Source: Hyphomicrobiales bacterium (GTDB taxonomy: Bacteria; Pseudomonadota; Alphaproteobacteria; Rhizobiales; OSC116). Taken from it: a DNA stretch of 53,338 nt. Position numbers and translations under genes: made by a program. Of the stretch, positions 17,351 through 26,723 are shown in pieces (positions within the stretch are counted from its first letter, which is position 1; every line of letters begins with the position of its first letter). Below the pieces are notes generated by a model, which was not told the origin of the DNA, made no database searches, and saw only the letters and a program-made list of their open reading frames with translations. Location of the stretch: NCBI GenBank assembly GCA_016744975.1, contig JADGDI010000006.1:1-53338 (forward strand), read 5' to 3'.

Positions 17351-18043
17351 TTAGCTAATTTTGATTAGATCAGATTTTGGTCGGTCATCACTAAGCATTT
17401 CGCCGCGTACCATATAATGAATATTTTCGGCAATATTGGTTGCATGATCTCCAATACGTTCAATATTTTTTGCCGCAAAATGCAAATGGGTGCAATAATC
17501 AATATGGTCGCCATTTTTTTTCATATGCTCGGTAATTTCCTTAAATATGCTATTATAAAGCGCGTCTAAATCTTTGTCATTTTGCCAAACAATAATAGCC
17601 TTGTCGACGTCGCTAGCCGCGAAAGCATCAAGGATATTTTTGACGGATGTTTTTGCCAGTTCACCCATTGCAGAAAAGCCACTAACCAGACTTTTAGGAG
17701 TGCGGCCATTAATTTTAATCACCCGCTTGGCAATATTTTTTGCCAAATCGCCGATGCGCTCTAAATCAGAACTAATTCGGATAGTAACAATGATACGGCG
17801 CAAATCCAGTGCCATTGGTTGGCGCTTGGCAATCATTAAAATTGCTTCTTCCTCAACCTCTAACTCCAGCTTATCTATGCTCTTATCTGACAAAATAGCC
17901 CGTTTAGCGAGTTCATAGTCGTTGTTTTCTAAAGACTTAATCGCCATTGTCAGCTGATTTTCTGCCAAACCACCCATTTTAGAGATTTTTTGACTAAGGT
18001 TTTGAAGCTCTTCTTCAAAAGCGGTAACAATATGTTTTTGCAT
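17351..18043 (-). CDS. phoU: Phosphate transport system regulator PhoU
   Basis: Cytoplasmic protein of 230 aa made of two PhoU three-helix bundles. It dampens PhoR-PhoB signalling when phosphate is plentiful by contacting PstB and PhoR. Visible family elements are the repeated metal-binding motif regions (DLRRIIVTIRISSDLERIGD and NIERIGDHATNIAENIHY), each with the ERIGD core. Length is normal. It lies 15 bp after pstB and directly before phoB. Confidence 0.96.
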   Translation of the reverse strand: MQKHIVTAFEEELQNLSQKISKMGGLAENQLTMAIKSLENNDYELAKRAILSDKSIDKLELEVEEEAILMIAKRQPMALDLRRIIVTIRISSDLERIGDLAKNIAKRVIKINGRTPKSLVSGFSAMGELAKTSVKNILDAFAASDVDKAIIVWQNDKDLDALYNSIFKEITEHMKKNGDHIDYCTHLHFAAKNIERIGDHATNIAENIHYMVRGEMLSDDRPKSDLIKIS

Positions 18044-18058
18044 GCCTATCTCCTAAAA

Positions 18059-18832
18059 TTAACCGTAACGGCCTGTTATATAATCCTGAGTTTGTTGATT
18101 ATGTGGGTTGGTGAAAATCTGATCGGTATCGCCAAATTCTACTAATTTACCCAGATGGAAAAACGCCGTTTTTTGGCTAACCCGCGCTGCTTGTTGCATG
18201 CTATGGGTCACTATTACAATGGTAAACTTTTCTTTTAGCTCATCAATTAACTCTTCAATCCGCGCGGTAGCAATTGGGTCAAGCGCGCTACATGGTTCAT
18301 CCATTAAAATTACTTCAGGGCTAACTGCAATAGCCCGAGCAATGCACAATCTTTGTTGTTGTCCGCCTGAAAGGCCGGTGCCAGGCGAGTCTAAACGATC
18401 TTTCACTTCTTCCCACAGTCCTGCGCGTTTTAAGCTGGTTTCAACAATCTCATCGCCATCACTCTTATGTTCTATCATACCATGAATTTTAGGGCCATAA
18501 ACCACATTGTCGTAAATTGATTTTGGGAAAGGGTTGGGTTTTTGAAATACCATACCAACCCTTGCTCGCAGCTCCACCACGTCAATTTTTTTGCTATAAA
18601 TATCTTGGCCATCAAGCAAAATATCACCGCTAATTTTACAAACATCAATCACATCATTCATGCGGTTAAGGCAGCGTAATAAGGTTGATTTACCGCAGCC
18701 TGAAGGGCCAATAAGCGCGGTTACTTGGTTTTCTAGAACATCGACTTCAATATTAAACAATGCTTGTTTGTCGCCGTAAAAAACATTGACATCGCGGACT
18801 TGGTATTTGTTGGCAATTTTATTTTCAGACAT
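18059..18832 (-). CDS. pstB: Phosphate ABC transporter ATP-binding protein PstB
   Basis: ABC ATPase of 257 aa that energises high-affinity phosphate import. Motifs are complete: Walker [21 protein letters not shown]-loop in [13 protein letters not shown], signature [16 protein letters not shown], Walker [13 protein letters not shown] and switch His in [10 protein letters not shown]. The sequence follows the PstB type closely. It is 33 bp after pstA and 15 bp before phoU. Confidence 0.98.
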   Translation of the reverse strand: MSENKIANKYQVRDVNVFYGDKQALFNIEVDVLENQVTALIGPSGCGKSTLLRCLNRMNDVIDVCKISGDILLDGQDIYSKKIDVVELRARVGMVFQKPNPFPKSIYDNVVYGPKIHGMIEHKSDGDEIVETSLKRAGLWEEVKDRLDSPGTGLSGGQQQRLCIARAIAVSPEVILMDEPCSALDPIATARIEELIDELKEKFTIVIVTHSMQQAARVSQKTAFFHLGKLVEFGDTDQIFTNPHNQQTQDYITGRYG

Positions 18833-18865
18833 ATTTTAATCCAATTTTTAAATCTCTAATCATGG

Positions 18866-20152
18866 CTACCATCTTCTTTCATAACGGCGGCGTAACATAA
18901 CTGCAATGGCATTCATTACGACTAAGAAAAACAGCAATACTAAAATGGCTGCGCTCATTTTTGCTTGAAATGCCCGCTCTGGGCTATCGGCCCAAATGTA
19001 TATTTGTACAGGTAAAACAGTTGCAGGATCGGTTACCCCTTGGGGAATGTCGACAATGAAAGCCACCATGCCGATCATCAGCAATGGTGCGGTCTCGCCA
19101 AGTGCTCTGGCCATACCGATAATGGCGCCAGTGAGCGCACCTGGCATTGCAAGTGGCAATACATGGTGCAAAATTGTTTGCATTTTGGAAGCACCAATGC
19201 CAAGGGCGGCCTCGCGAATAGAAGGTGGGACAGATTTTAAAGCAGCGCGAGTAGTGATGATAATTGTTGGCAATGTCATCAGCGATAATACCATACCACC
19301 AACCAATGGCGCACTACGCGGCATGTTGAAGAAATTTAAAAATAATGCCAGACCGAGCAAGCCAAATACGATAGAGGGCACAGCGGCCAAATTGTTAATA
19401 TTCACCTCAATAAAGTCAGTAATTTTACTCGGTTTTGAAAATTCTTCTAGATAAACAGCAGCTAAAACACCTAATGGAAAACTTAGCACCAAGGTAATCA
19501 ATAAAGTGAAAAACGAGCCCACCACTGCACCTCTTATGCCAGCATCTTCTGGCGACCTGCTATCAGCAAAAATGAAGAAATCCCAATTAAAACGGCGTTC
19601 TAGGCGGCCATCGGCTTGTAACTGATCAATCCATGTGATTTGATTGTCCTTAATGCGCCTTTTATCCTCATCAATATCGCGGTTAATAAAACCCTTGATA
19701 AAACTATCCACATCATCGGATGACTTTACCCATATTTCGCGCTTTGTATCTATAAAGCCCAAATCTGGTTTGTCGCCCGATAATAATGCGCTGCTAATAT
19801 GATAGCCCGCTTCGCTAGACAGTAAGGTTTTAAGTTTCTTTTTGGCCTTGCGTTTTGTCACCTCTGGAAAAAGGTCGTAAATCCCTTGGCGGATAATTTT
19901 TTGAAAATCGCTTTTACGCATTTCAACCACGTTGCGCTCGCCACTTTTATCAATCACCTTTTGGTCAAATTCTACATTCAATTTAATGTAAGTTTGGGTA
20001 AAGGCAGGAATAGCGCTAACGGTAATGGTAACCAGCATGATTGCTAAAAAGCCAAGTGCAAAAATAATTGCCGCAAGGCCATAGGCTTTAAACCGCCGTT
20101 CGGCTGCATAACGTTTTTGTAAATGCTGGTGTCGCTGTTGCAAATCAGTCAT
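18866..20152 (-). CDS. pstA: Phosphate ABC transporter permease PstA
   Basis: Inner-membrane permease of 428 aa, longer than the E. coli protein (296 aa). After a first transmembrane helix (about 25-50) there is a periplasmic insert of about 160 residues rich in Lys and Asp. The ABC permease domain with five helices follows (about 205-420), with its EAA-like loop REAALGIGASKMQTILHHVL. Long PstA proteins of this kind are common in Alphaproteobacteria. The start overlaps the end of pstC by 8 bp, implying translational coupling. Confidence 0.95.
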   Translation of the reverse strand: MTDLQQRHQHLQKRYAAERRFKAYGLAAIIFALGFLAIMLVTITVSAIPAFTQTYIKLNVEFDQKVIDKSGERNVVEMRKSDFQKIIRQGIYDLFPEVTKRKAKKKLKTLLSSEAGYHISSALLSGDKPDLGFIDTKREIWVKSSDDVDSFIKGFINRDIDEDKRRIKDNQITWIDQLQADGRLERRFNWDFFIFADSRSPEDAGIRGAVVGSFFTLLITLVLSFPLGVLAAVYLEEFSKPSKITDFIEVNINNLAAVPSIVFGLLGLALFLNFFNMPRSAPLVGGMVLSLMTLPTIIITTRAALKSVPPSIREAALGIGASKMQTILHHVLPLAMPGALTGAIIGMARALGETAPLLMIGMVAFIVDIPQGVTDPATVLPVQIYIWADSPERAFQAKMSAAILVLLFFLVVMNAIAVMLRRRYERRW

Positions 20153-21536
20153 ATTTTTCTCGATATTTATTCACCACTTTAAGCGCTAAAATATTTAGCC
20201 CCAATGTGATGATGAATAGAACAAAGCCTAAGGCAAATGCCGCTAGGGTTTTGGGGCTATCAAACTCTTGATCGCCAACCAATAATGTTAAAATCTGCAC
20301 CGTAACTGTGGTTACAGCTTGGAACGGATTGGCGGTAAGATTGGCCGCTAAACCAGCAGCCATTACCACAATCATCGTCTCGCCAATTGCCCGCGATGTG
20401 GCCAGTAAAACTGAGCTCACAATGCCCGGCAAGGCAGCAGGTAGCAGCACCAACTTAATCGTCTCGCCGCGCGTTGCGCCAAGTGCATAAGAGCCATCTC
20501 GCATGGTTTGCGGTACAGCATTAATCACATCATCTGATAAGGATGATACAAATGGGATGATCATCACGCCCATCACCAAACCTGCGGCCAATGCACTTTC
20601 ACTTGAAATTTCCAAACCAAGTTCAAAGCCCCAACCTCGCATTAATGGCGCAACGCTTAATGCCGCGAAAAAACCATAAACCACGGTTGGGATCCCCGCT
20701 AAAATCTCCAGCAAAGGCTTGGCAATATTACGAAATTTTGGACTGGCATATTCGGACATATAAATGGCTGAAAATAAACCAATTGGTACGGCGATTAGCA
20801 TTGCGATGAAGGTGATTAATAATGTGCCTGCAAAAATTGGCACGGCACCAAATGAGCCACTACTAGCCACTTGGTCTGCACGCAAAGCAATTTGCGGTGA
20901 CCAATGTAGCCCAAATAGAAACTCGCTAACTGAGACATGGTCAAAAAACCGAATGGTTTCAAACACTAAGGAAACCACCACGCCAAATGTGGTCAGCACC
21001 GCTACCAAAGAAGATAGCAGCATGATAACAGCAAATATATATTCAACTTTATGACGCGCCATAAACCGCTGCGCAATATTGCGCTGGCTGATTAAAAGCC
21101 CGATAATGGCGGCAGAAACAATCAGCACCATGCCGGCAATATTGGCTTGGTTTTGGATGTTTTTATAACTTTCAACCACGGCTAGTAAGGCTGTATCTAC
21201 AGGGAATTGGCTATTTTCGGCCGCGCGCCTTATAGAAGATTTGAGCAGCTCAACTTTGCCGTCAGCCATCCCAGAAATTTGCTCGCCCAACTGTTTTTCA
21301 AGCAATAAAGACAAAATATTTGGCTCTAAAAACAACCACACAAACATCAATATAAAGCTAGGAATACCGCACCATAAAGCCACATACGCGCCATGAAAAC
21401 CTGGCAATGAATGTAATTTATGTTCGGGCAATTTGCTGTTTAATTTTGGTTTGACAGCCTTGGCGCGCCTTTGGCCGATTTGATAGCCAGCAACAATCAA
21501 GCCAAATAGTATAATGAGTAGGGTTAAATATGACAT
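20145..21536 (-). CDS. pstC: Phosphate ABC transporter permease PstC
   Basis: Inner-membrane permease of about 463 aa that pairs with PstA. The start chosen is the ATG at 21536 (MSYLTLLIILFGLIVAGYQI); a TTG at 21551 in the same frame is also possible but lacks a ribosome binding site. The N-terminal half has two helices around a periplasmic segment (about 70-140), as in other long alphaproteobacterial PstC proteins. The permease core is at about 235-460, with the loop RDGSYALGATRGETIKLVLL. It is separated from pstS by about 115 bp that include a strong hairpin. Confidence 0.94.
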   Translation of the reverse strand: MSYLTLLIILFGLIVAGYQIGQRRAKAVKPKLNSKLPEHKLHSLPGFHGAYVALWCGIPSFILMFVWLFLEPNILSLLLEKQLGEQISGMADGKVELLKSSIRRAAENSQFPVDTALLAVVESYKNIQNQANIAGMVLIVSAAIIGLLISQRNIAQRFMARHKVEYIFAVIMLLSSLVAVLTTFGVVVSLVFETIRFFDHVSVSEFLFGLHWSPQIALRADQVASSGSFGAVPIFAGTLLITFIAMLIAVPIGLFSAIYMSEYASPKFRNIAKPLLEILAGIPTVVYGFFAALSVAPLMRGWGFELGLEISSESALAAGLVMGVMIIPFVSSLSDDVINAVPQTMRDGSYALGATRGETIKLVLLPAALPGIVSSVLLATSRAIGETMIVVMAAGLAANLTANPFQAVTTVTVQILTLLVGDQEFDSPKTLAAFALGFVLFIITLGLNILALKVVNKYREKYD

Positions 21537-21612
21537 AACATCATTCCGCAATTAATTTTCTTGACCTTTTTACGCATGTTTCATCAAAAAATCAATTTCA
21601 TATGAACATGCA

Positions 21613-21645
21613 GTGGGCAAAAACTGTATATTGGCTCTTGCCCAC
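21613..21645 (-). promoter_or_regulatory. Intercistronic hairpin between pstS and pstC
   Basis: GTGGGCAA and TTGCCCAC form a perfect 8-bp stem around a 17-base loop just after the pstS stop codon. There is no adjacent long T run on the minus strand, so it may protect the pstS message from 3' decay or partly stop transcription. Either effect would give more binding protein than permease. Confidence 0.55.
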
Positions 21646-21651
21646 CGATTT

Positions 21652-22728
21652 TTATTCACTATCTAGATTAACGGGTATTTGCTTCTCGGCCGTTTCAATG
21701 ACCAGCTCTAGCGTATCGTCATCTAATGGAATAAGGCCTTTATCAAGTAAATAGCCGTCTTCGCCGATGGCTTTTTCGCTTAAATACTCTTCAGTAAATT
21801 CTTTAAGCCCAGGAATTATACCGATATGTTGCTTTTTAACATAATAATATAACGCCCTTGATATACCATAAGAGCCATCGGCAATATTATCAAAATCAGG
21901 TTCAGCACCATCGATGATTGCGCCTTTAATTTGGTCTTCATTTTGATCTAAAAATGAAAAACCAAAAATACCCAATGCGTTGTGATTGGCTTTTAACTTT
22001 TGCACAATCAGATTGTCATTCTCGCCAGCTTCAATAAATGCGCCATCCTCGCGGATGCCATGTGCGACGGCTTTAAACTTTGTTTTATCGTTTTTCTTAA
22101 GGGCTGCAAGTGATGGAAAATGCTTAGCCCCGCCTTCCATAGCCAATTCTACAAAGGCATCCCGTGTGCCAGAAGTTGGCGGCGGGCCAAGTATTTCGAT
22201 TTTAATATTTGGCAATGATGCGTCAATGTCTGACCATTTTATATAGGGGTTAGCAATTAATTTGCCATCGGCATCGGGTAATAACTTAGCCAAGGCCATA
22301 AAAATTTGTTTTTTGGTTAGTTCAAACGCATCGCCTTGTGCTGCGTTGGCGAGTACTATGCCGTCAAAACCAACTTTAATTTCAATGGCATCAATTGCAT
22401 TTTTTTTGCAATTTTCAATTTCTTTTGCCTTAATACGCCTAGATGCATTAGAAATATCTGGGTAAGCATCGCCAATGCCAGAGCAAAATAACTTCATACC
22501 GCCGCCTGTGCCGGTTGCTTCAACCACTGGGGTTTTAAAACCGCCAACCTTACCAAATTTCTCAGCCACCAAAGATGAGAATGGAAATACGGTGGACGAG
22601 CCAACAATTTGGATTTGATTGCGGGCAAATGTTGTGCTTGCCATTAATGGAATGCTTAGGCTAAATACGGTCATTAATGTGAGCGATTTTTTAATCTGCT
22701 TGCTTAACCGCTTTTTATATATATTCAT
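21652..22728 (-). CDS. pstS: Phosphate ABC transporter substrate-binding protein PstS
   Basis: Periplasmic phosphate-binding protein of 358 aa. A signal peptide (KSLTLMTVFSLSIPLMASTTFA) precedes the mature start near RNQIQIVGSSTVFPFSS, which holds the SSTV phosphate-contact segment. Further ligand regions are GTGGGMKLFC, DISNASRRIK and GPPPTSGTRDAF. The start has a good AGGAGA site. A Pho box with a properly spaced -10 lies about 70 bp upstream, so it should be strongly induced by phosphate limitation. Confidence 0.97.
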   Translation of the reverse strand: MNIYKKRLSKQIKKSLTLMTVFSLSIPLMASTTFARNQIQIVGSSTVFPFSSLVAEKFGKVGGFKTPVVEATGTGGGMKLFCSGIGDAYPDISNASRRIKAKEIENCKKNAIDAIEIKVGFDGIVLANAAQGDAFELTKKQIFMALAKLLPDADGKLIANPYIKWSDIDASLPNIKIEILGPPPTSGTRDAFVELAMEGGAKHFPSLAALKKNDKTKFKAVAHGIREDGAFIEAGENDNLIVQKLKANHNALGIFGFSFLDQNEDQIKGAIIDGAEPDFDNIADGSYGISRALYYYVKKQHIGIIPGLKEFTEEYLSEKAIGEDGYLLDKGLIPLDDDTLELVIETAEKQIPVNLDSE

Positions 22729-22798
22729 AAGAGTCTCCTATCGACTATATTATGAGAATAATCTGTCTAACGAACAATATTGAATATATAGGTCATAT

Positions 22799-22816
22799 AT
22801 TACAGTTTTATGACAG
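22799..22816 (-). promoter_or_regulatory. Pho box of the pstS promoter
   Basis: On the minus strand CTGTCATAAAACTGTAAT shows two PhoB half sites, CTGTCAT and CTGTAAT, separated by 4 bp. This is very close to the consensus CTGTCAT-AT-rich-CTGTCAC. The -10-like TATATT at 22783-22788 begins 10 bp after the box, the spacing expected when PhoB replaces -35 recognition. Confidence 0.85.
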
Positions 22817-22835
22817 GCTGTATTTATAAAAGATA

Positions 22836-24107
22836 TTATAAAACTTTGTTAAAATATAGTGAAACCTTTGTACCATCGCCCAACTTGCTTTGGAATTTTA
22901 TCTCTCCGCTATGGCGTGCCACAATATGTTTAACAATGGCTAAACCAAGCCCCGTTCCACGGGTTTTATGGGCGCTTGAAATTCGGTAAAACCGTTCGGT
23001 CAAACGTGGTAAATCTTGCTCAGCAATGCCGCGGCCAAAATCTGTAACGCTAATGGTAAATTGGTTTGTATTTGGCGCTTGAGTTAAGCTGAGTATCACT
23101 TTATTTTCTACCCGCGTGGCAATTTGGCCATATTTAAATGCATTGTCTAACAAATTATTGAGCAATTGAACCAATTGGTCATGATCACCTTTAATCATTG
23201 CAATTTTTATTTCGGCATTAAATTCTAGTGTGATATTTCTTTCTTTTGCCAGTAATTCAAGGCTGTTAAAACATGAATAGCAAATATCATACAGGTTGGT
23301 GCTTTGTTGCGGTTTGATGTGTAAATTCATTTCCAATTGTGATAATGATAATAAATCATCGATCAACCGACGCATCCGTTTTGCTTGTTCTTGCATGATG
23401 CTTAAAAACTGTGTTCGCGCGTTGATATCATCTTGTGCGGGGCCTTGTAAGGTTTCAATAAAGCCGCTGATCGAGGCGAGGGGGGTTCGAAGTTCATGGC
23501 TGGCGTTAGCAACAAAATCTGCTCGCATTTGATCCAATTGTTGGTCTTTGGTTAGATCACGAAAGGTAAAGCAGTATAATATCTCAGAATCTGTAATTTT
23601 TATAGGCTTGATGTTTAGTGAAAAATGTCGCTCGACATGATTGGTTAGCTCAAAGTCAAATTGTGCCGCCATGCCGTCACGCTTTACCTGTTCATAAACT
23701 GTGATTACTTGTGGAATGCGCAATAGGCTTGAATAATGTGCGCCAATATAGTTGGGCAGTTGCGCATCACTAGCATTTTCGATAAATGCATTTAATAATG
23801 CCAGATTTAAATGGGTTATCTGGTCTTGTTGATTGATCAAAAGCGTCGGAAATATTTGCGCCTTTATATAATGACTAAGCACTTGATTTGACTGATTAAC
23901 AGATTCTATCGGCTTTAAACTTTCTTTCAACTTTTTACGTTGAATATGATAAGCCTTATAAAAAACATAAGTTAATTGACCCAATATGCATATGATAATG
24001 GCAATATACCAATGGGTAACGCCAATATAATAAGCGCCAATTAGCAATAGGGCGGCAAGCCCTAAAATTTCTATAATCGATTTCTTTATGATTTGATAAA
24101 TTTCCAT
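22836..24107 (-). CDS. phoR: Phosphate regulon sensor histidine kinase PhoR
   Basis: Membrane sensor kinase of 423 aa. Two N-terminal helices (about 10-50) anchor it, followed by a PAS-like domain (about 85-185) and the HisKA domain with the phospho-acceptor His in NASHELRTPLASISGF near residue 204. The ATPase domain carries the N box NNLLDNAFKYG, G1 DFGRGI and G2 GTGLGLAIVKHI. It is the first gene of the block and is separated from pstS by 107 bp containing the Pho box. It may therefore be expressed constitutively from its own promoter. Confidence 0.95.
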   Translation of the reverse strand: MEIYQIIKKSIIEILGLAALLLIGAYYIGVTHWYIAIIICILGQLTYVFYKAYHIQRKKLKESLKPIESVNQSNQVLSHYIKAQIFPTLLINQQDQITHLNLALLNAFIENASDAQLPNYIGAHYSSLLRIPQVITVYEQVKRDGMAAQFDFELTNHVERHFSLNIKPIKITDSEILYCFTFRDLTKDQQLDQMRADFVANASHELRTPLASISGFIETLQGPAQDDINARTQFLSIMQEQAKRMRRLIDDLLSLSQLEMNLHIKPQQSTNLYDICYSCFNSLELLAKERNITLEFNAEIKIAMIKGDHDQLVQLLNNLLDNAFKYGQIATRVENKVILSLTQAPNTNQFTISVTDFGRGIAEQDLPRLTERFYRISSAHKTRGTGLGLAIVKHIVARHSGEIKFQSKLGDGTKVSLYFNKVL

Positions 24108-24258
24108 CGTCTCACCAAATTGTTGGGTTTTTATAGCTTAAATGCGCTAATTTACCAATCCTATTTCCATGAAGCCAAGCTTTAAACGAAGCTTTTTTTG
24201 ACATATACATTACTTCAAAGCCCTTCTTGAAAAAATGTTTAGCAGCTAGAAGTCACAT

Positions 24259-25404
24259 CTATAAATTCTTTAAAAGCTCAGATCGAAAATCACTTGGGGT
24301 TTTACCTGTATGCTTCTTGAATGCAGTATTGAATGTTGATCGAGAGTTAAACCCTGATTCATAAGCGACTTGGAGTAGGTTAATATTTTTGTTTTCAAGT
24401 TTTGAGGAAGCGTCTTTAATTCGCCAACTATTTACGAAATCATAAAAATTTTGTTTCATAACTTGGTTTAAAACTTGTGATATATTATTTTCGGTAATAC
24501 TGGTTTTCGTTGATAGTTTACCTAGAGTTAACATCGGGTCACGATGTAATTGATGATTTGCCATAGCATTGACCAGCTTTCGCTCAATTCGCAATCTATC
24601 TTCAATACCAATTTTGGATTTTAAGTATGCTCTTTTTTTGGCTTGCTCATTGGTTTTGTTTGGCACGTTGATGGGGCTTTGTCGCATCGCAAGATGGCCA
24701 AATGAAGCAATCCAACACAGCTCTGTTATCGTGAAAACTGTTTTATCAATGCCCACACCCAAAATATTTTCAGGCAAAAACCAATAAAGTGTAGAAACAG
24801 CAAAGGCCAAAGTTAATACTAACATCATCCAGCGTATCCATGACAGGTCTTTGTTTTTTAAGTTAGAAAAATAGGCTTTAATGTTAACAAGGTTTTTCGT
24901 TAAAGCCATGAATGTCAGACACAAATATGTGAATGAAAACGGGATATAAATAATCAGCGCAAATATTGGCAAATATGTAATATATGATAAATGCTGCAGA
25001 CTTCCTTTTTGTTCACTTAACCGTTCAATTTTAATTTCGTTATCCAATAGAAAATAAGGGAGGCATAAAAAAGCTGCAACGAAAAACCCTCCCCATAATT
25101 TTATATATTTCTGAATTTTTGGCTCTACCTCGGCATTGGTTAAAATACGGATATAGTAGTAAATGGATGGGGTAAGTAAAAAAAGAAATGGAATATAAGC
25201 ATTGACAAGCCATGGGCTATATTTCCATAAATCATGCATCCAAATTAAATCATCAAGCTGGCTAATTGTATTACAGGTAAAAAAAGTGGCTAGATACCTA
25301 AAGCGAGGGGTGTTTGACAGTAAGACTGATTGATATGTCAAAAATGCTGTCATCCCTATCAGGGCGCATAATAGACCAAAGTTTATCGCTTCAATAAAAT
25401 GCAC
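24259..25404 (-). CDS. Membrane-anchored AraC-family transcriptional regulator
   Basis: A 381-aa protein combining about seven N-terminal hydrophobic segments (residues about 8-245, such as FGLLCALIGMTAFLTYQSVLL and VNAYIPFLFLLTPSIYYYIRI) with a C-terminal AraC/XylS domain (about 275-378). The second helix-turn-helix and the family signature region are clear (LLQVAYESGFNSRSTFNTAF, then KHTGKTPSDFRSEL). Regulators of this build presumably sense a membrane or extracellular signal and act on nearby genes. It is divergent from the CPBP protease, with 103 bp between them that contain a dyad. AT content is higher than in its neighbours, hinting at acquisition from elsewhere. Confidence 0.88.
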   Translation of the reverse strand: MHFIEAINFGLLCALIGMTAFLTYQSVLLSNTPRFRYLATFFTCNTISQLDDLIWMHDLWKYSPWLVNAYIPFLFLLTPSIYYYIRILTNAEVEPKIQKYIKLWGGFFVAAFLCLPYFLLDNEIKIERLSEQKGSLQHLSYITYLPIFALIIYIPFSFTYLCLTFMALTKNLVNIKAYFSNLKNKDLSWIRWMMLVLTLAFAVSTLYWFLPENILGVGIDKTVFTITELCWIASFGHLAMRQSPINVPNKTNEQAKKRAYLKSKIGIEDRLRIERKLVNAMANHQLHRDPMLTLGKLSTKTSITENNISQVLNQVMKQNFYDFVNSWRIKDASSKLENKNINLLQVAYESGFNSRSTFNTAFKKHTGKTPSDFRSELLKNL

Positions 25405-25423
25405 AGAAATCCCAACAAATAAT

Positions 25424-25445
25424 GTCCTATCCGACTGGTTAGGAC
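25424..25445. promoter_or_regulatory. Dyad in the divergent AraC-type regulator/CPBP promoter region
   Basis: GTCCTATCC and GGTTAGGAC form a 9-bp inverted repeat with one mismatch and a four-base centre, lying 19 bp before the regulator gene. It is a plausible operator for the regulator. Confidence 0.4.
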
Positions 25446-25507
25446 GACAATATCAACTTACCAAAGTATTTTTTCTTTTCTGATAACATATTGAAAAGGA
25501 AAAATTA

Positions 25508-26335
25508 ATGAATAGATTTAACTTACAAACCACTTGTGATCAACAAAAGGAATTTAGAACGATAAAAAAGGCACGGTTTTGGAGTCAGCTATTGCTTTTT
25601 GTAACGGCACTTTTATTGATAGTCATTTCAAGAGAGTATTTTTTAAATCAGTTAATTATAGCAAAAGTTGAATCTTATCAAACGCATACATTTTTAGGGA
25701 TTGGTGCAAATATAGTTTTAATTTTTGTTTCACTATTTTTCATAAAAACAAACGGACTTTCAAAAGTTGCAGGAATAAGTGATGTGAGTTTAAGCAGGTG
25801 GCCTTTATTGTTGTTTCCATTTTTATATTTAGTGCTACTTAACGCCTTAACGATGGATGCCTTAAATTTTGAATTGATTTTACCCAATTTATTAACGCTA
25901 ATAGTTTATGTAATTTCAGTTGGAATAGCTGAGGAATTAAGCATCCGAGGTTTCCTCCAGTCACATTTGTTAAGTATATTTAGTAAGACCAAAAGGGGTG
26001 TTGTTTTTTCTGTATTCATTGCTTCCTTATTCTTTGGGGTTATTCATTTGATCAATTTTGATAAGGGACTTTATGGTGAAATATCCCAAGTGTTTTATGC
26101 AACTTTTATTGGCTTAACTTTTGGGTTTCTACTGATCATAACTAAAAGTATTTATCCCTTAATTATTATTCACGCCATAAACAACTTTATAGCAGGTTTG
26201 GATTCGGCAGGCGCTCCAATTATAGAAAAGATAAGCAACCCGACATCACTCGAAAATGCCATTTTGATAGTTTTTTTAGCATTGCCATGTTTTCTGTATG
26301 GGTTATTTTTAATTAGAAAAATGGATAAAATATAA
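25508..26335 (+). CDS. CPBP family intramembrane glutamic endopeptidase
   Basis: Polytopic membrane protein of 275 aa of the Rce1/CAAX-like CPBP (Abi) family. The catalytic motif EExxxR is present as AEELSIRGFLQSHLL near residue 147, followed by FFGVIHLINF, which contributes the second motif (FxxxH), and the third conserved region LIIIHAINNFIAGL. About eight hydrophobic segments are visible. Bacterial members are linked to bacteriocin self-immunity, peptide maturation or regulated proteolysis; the substrate here is unknown. The divergent AraC-type gene is the likely regulator. The ribosome binding site AAAAGGAAAAATT is good. Confidence 0.9.
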   Translation: MNRFNLQTTCDQQKEFRTIKKARFWSQLLLFVTALLLIVISREYFLNQLIIAKVESYQTHTFLGIGANIVLIFVSLFFIKTNGLSKVAGISDVSLSRWPLLLFPFLYLVLLNALTMDALNFELILPNLLTLIVYVISVGIAEELSIRGFLQSHLLSIFSKTKRGVVFSVFIASLFFGVIHLINFDKGLYGEISQVFYATFIGLTFGFLLIITKSIYPLIIIHAINNFIAGLDSAGAPIIEKISNPTSLENAILIVFLALPCFLYGLFLIRKMDKI

Positions 26336-26455
26336 ATTTATTATTGAAAAGACTGTAGATTAAGGCAAATGTTCGCTGGCGGGGCATTATTCGGTGAGGG
26401 GCGCATTATAAGAATTGTTTATTGTGCAATTATTTGGATATGTTGCTGGGTTTTA

Positions 26456-26482
26456 AGTGTCCGCTTAATTTAAGTGGACACT
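26456..26482. repeat. Inverted repeat AGTGTCC-CTTAA / TTAAG-GGACACT
   Basis: The arms AGTGTCCGCTTAA and TTAAGTGGACACT pair over 13 positions with one mismatch (G-U in RNA) around a single T. There is no T run after it. It may be an operator, or abutted ends of a lost insertion sequence, since TGTCC...GGACA termini occur in several IS families. Confidence 0.5.
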
Positions 26483-26723
26483 ATCTACGGTCAAAAGAAC
26501 CTTATTTTTATAATGTTTAAACTTGATCAATCATCATCATATTTTAATAGGCTGCCCAACCATAGATTATAAAAATTCTAATAATGCGGCTAACTGACTG
26601 ATTTGTATTTGCTGATTTTAATCAAGTAAACCTAAGTTAAGCATATGATATAAATATATATTTTTGAATCATTATAAACTAAAACTTATCCCAAGTTTTT
26701 TGGTTGGGTATGCACGATTCATC

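Noticed and set aside
24180-24205. AAGCTT-AAGCTT hairpin with a T run on the plus strand, between the AraC-type gene and phoR
   Set aside because: No plus-strand gene ends here, so it does not serve as a terminator for a known transcript; the stem is only 6 bp.
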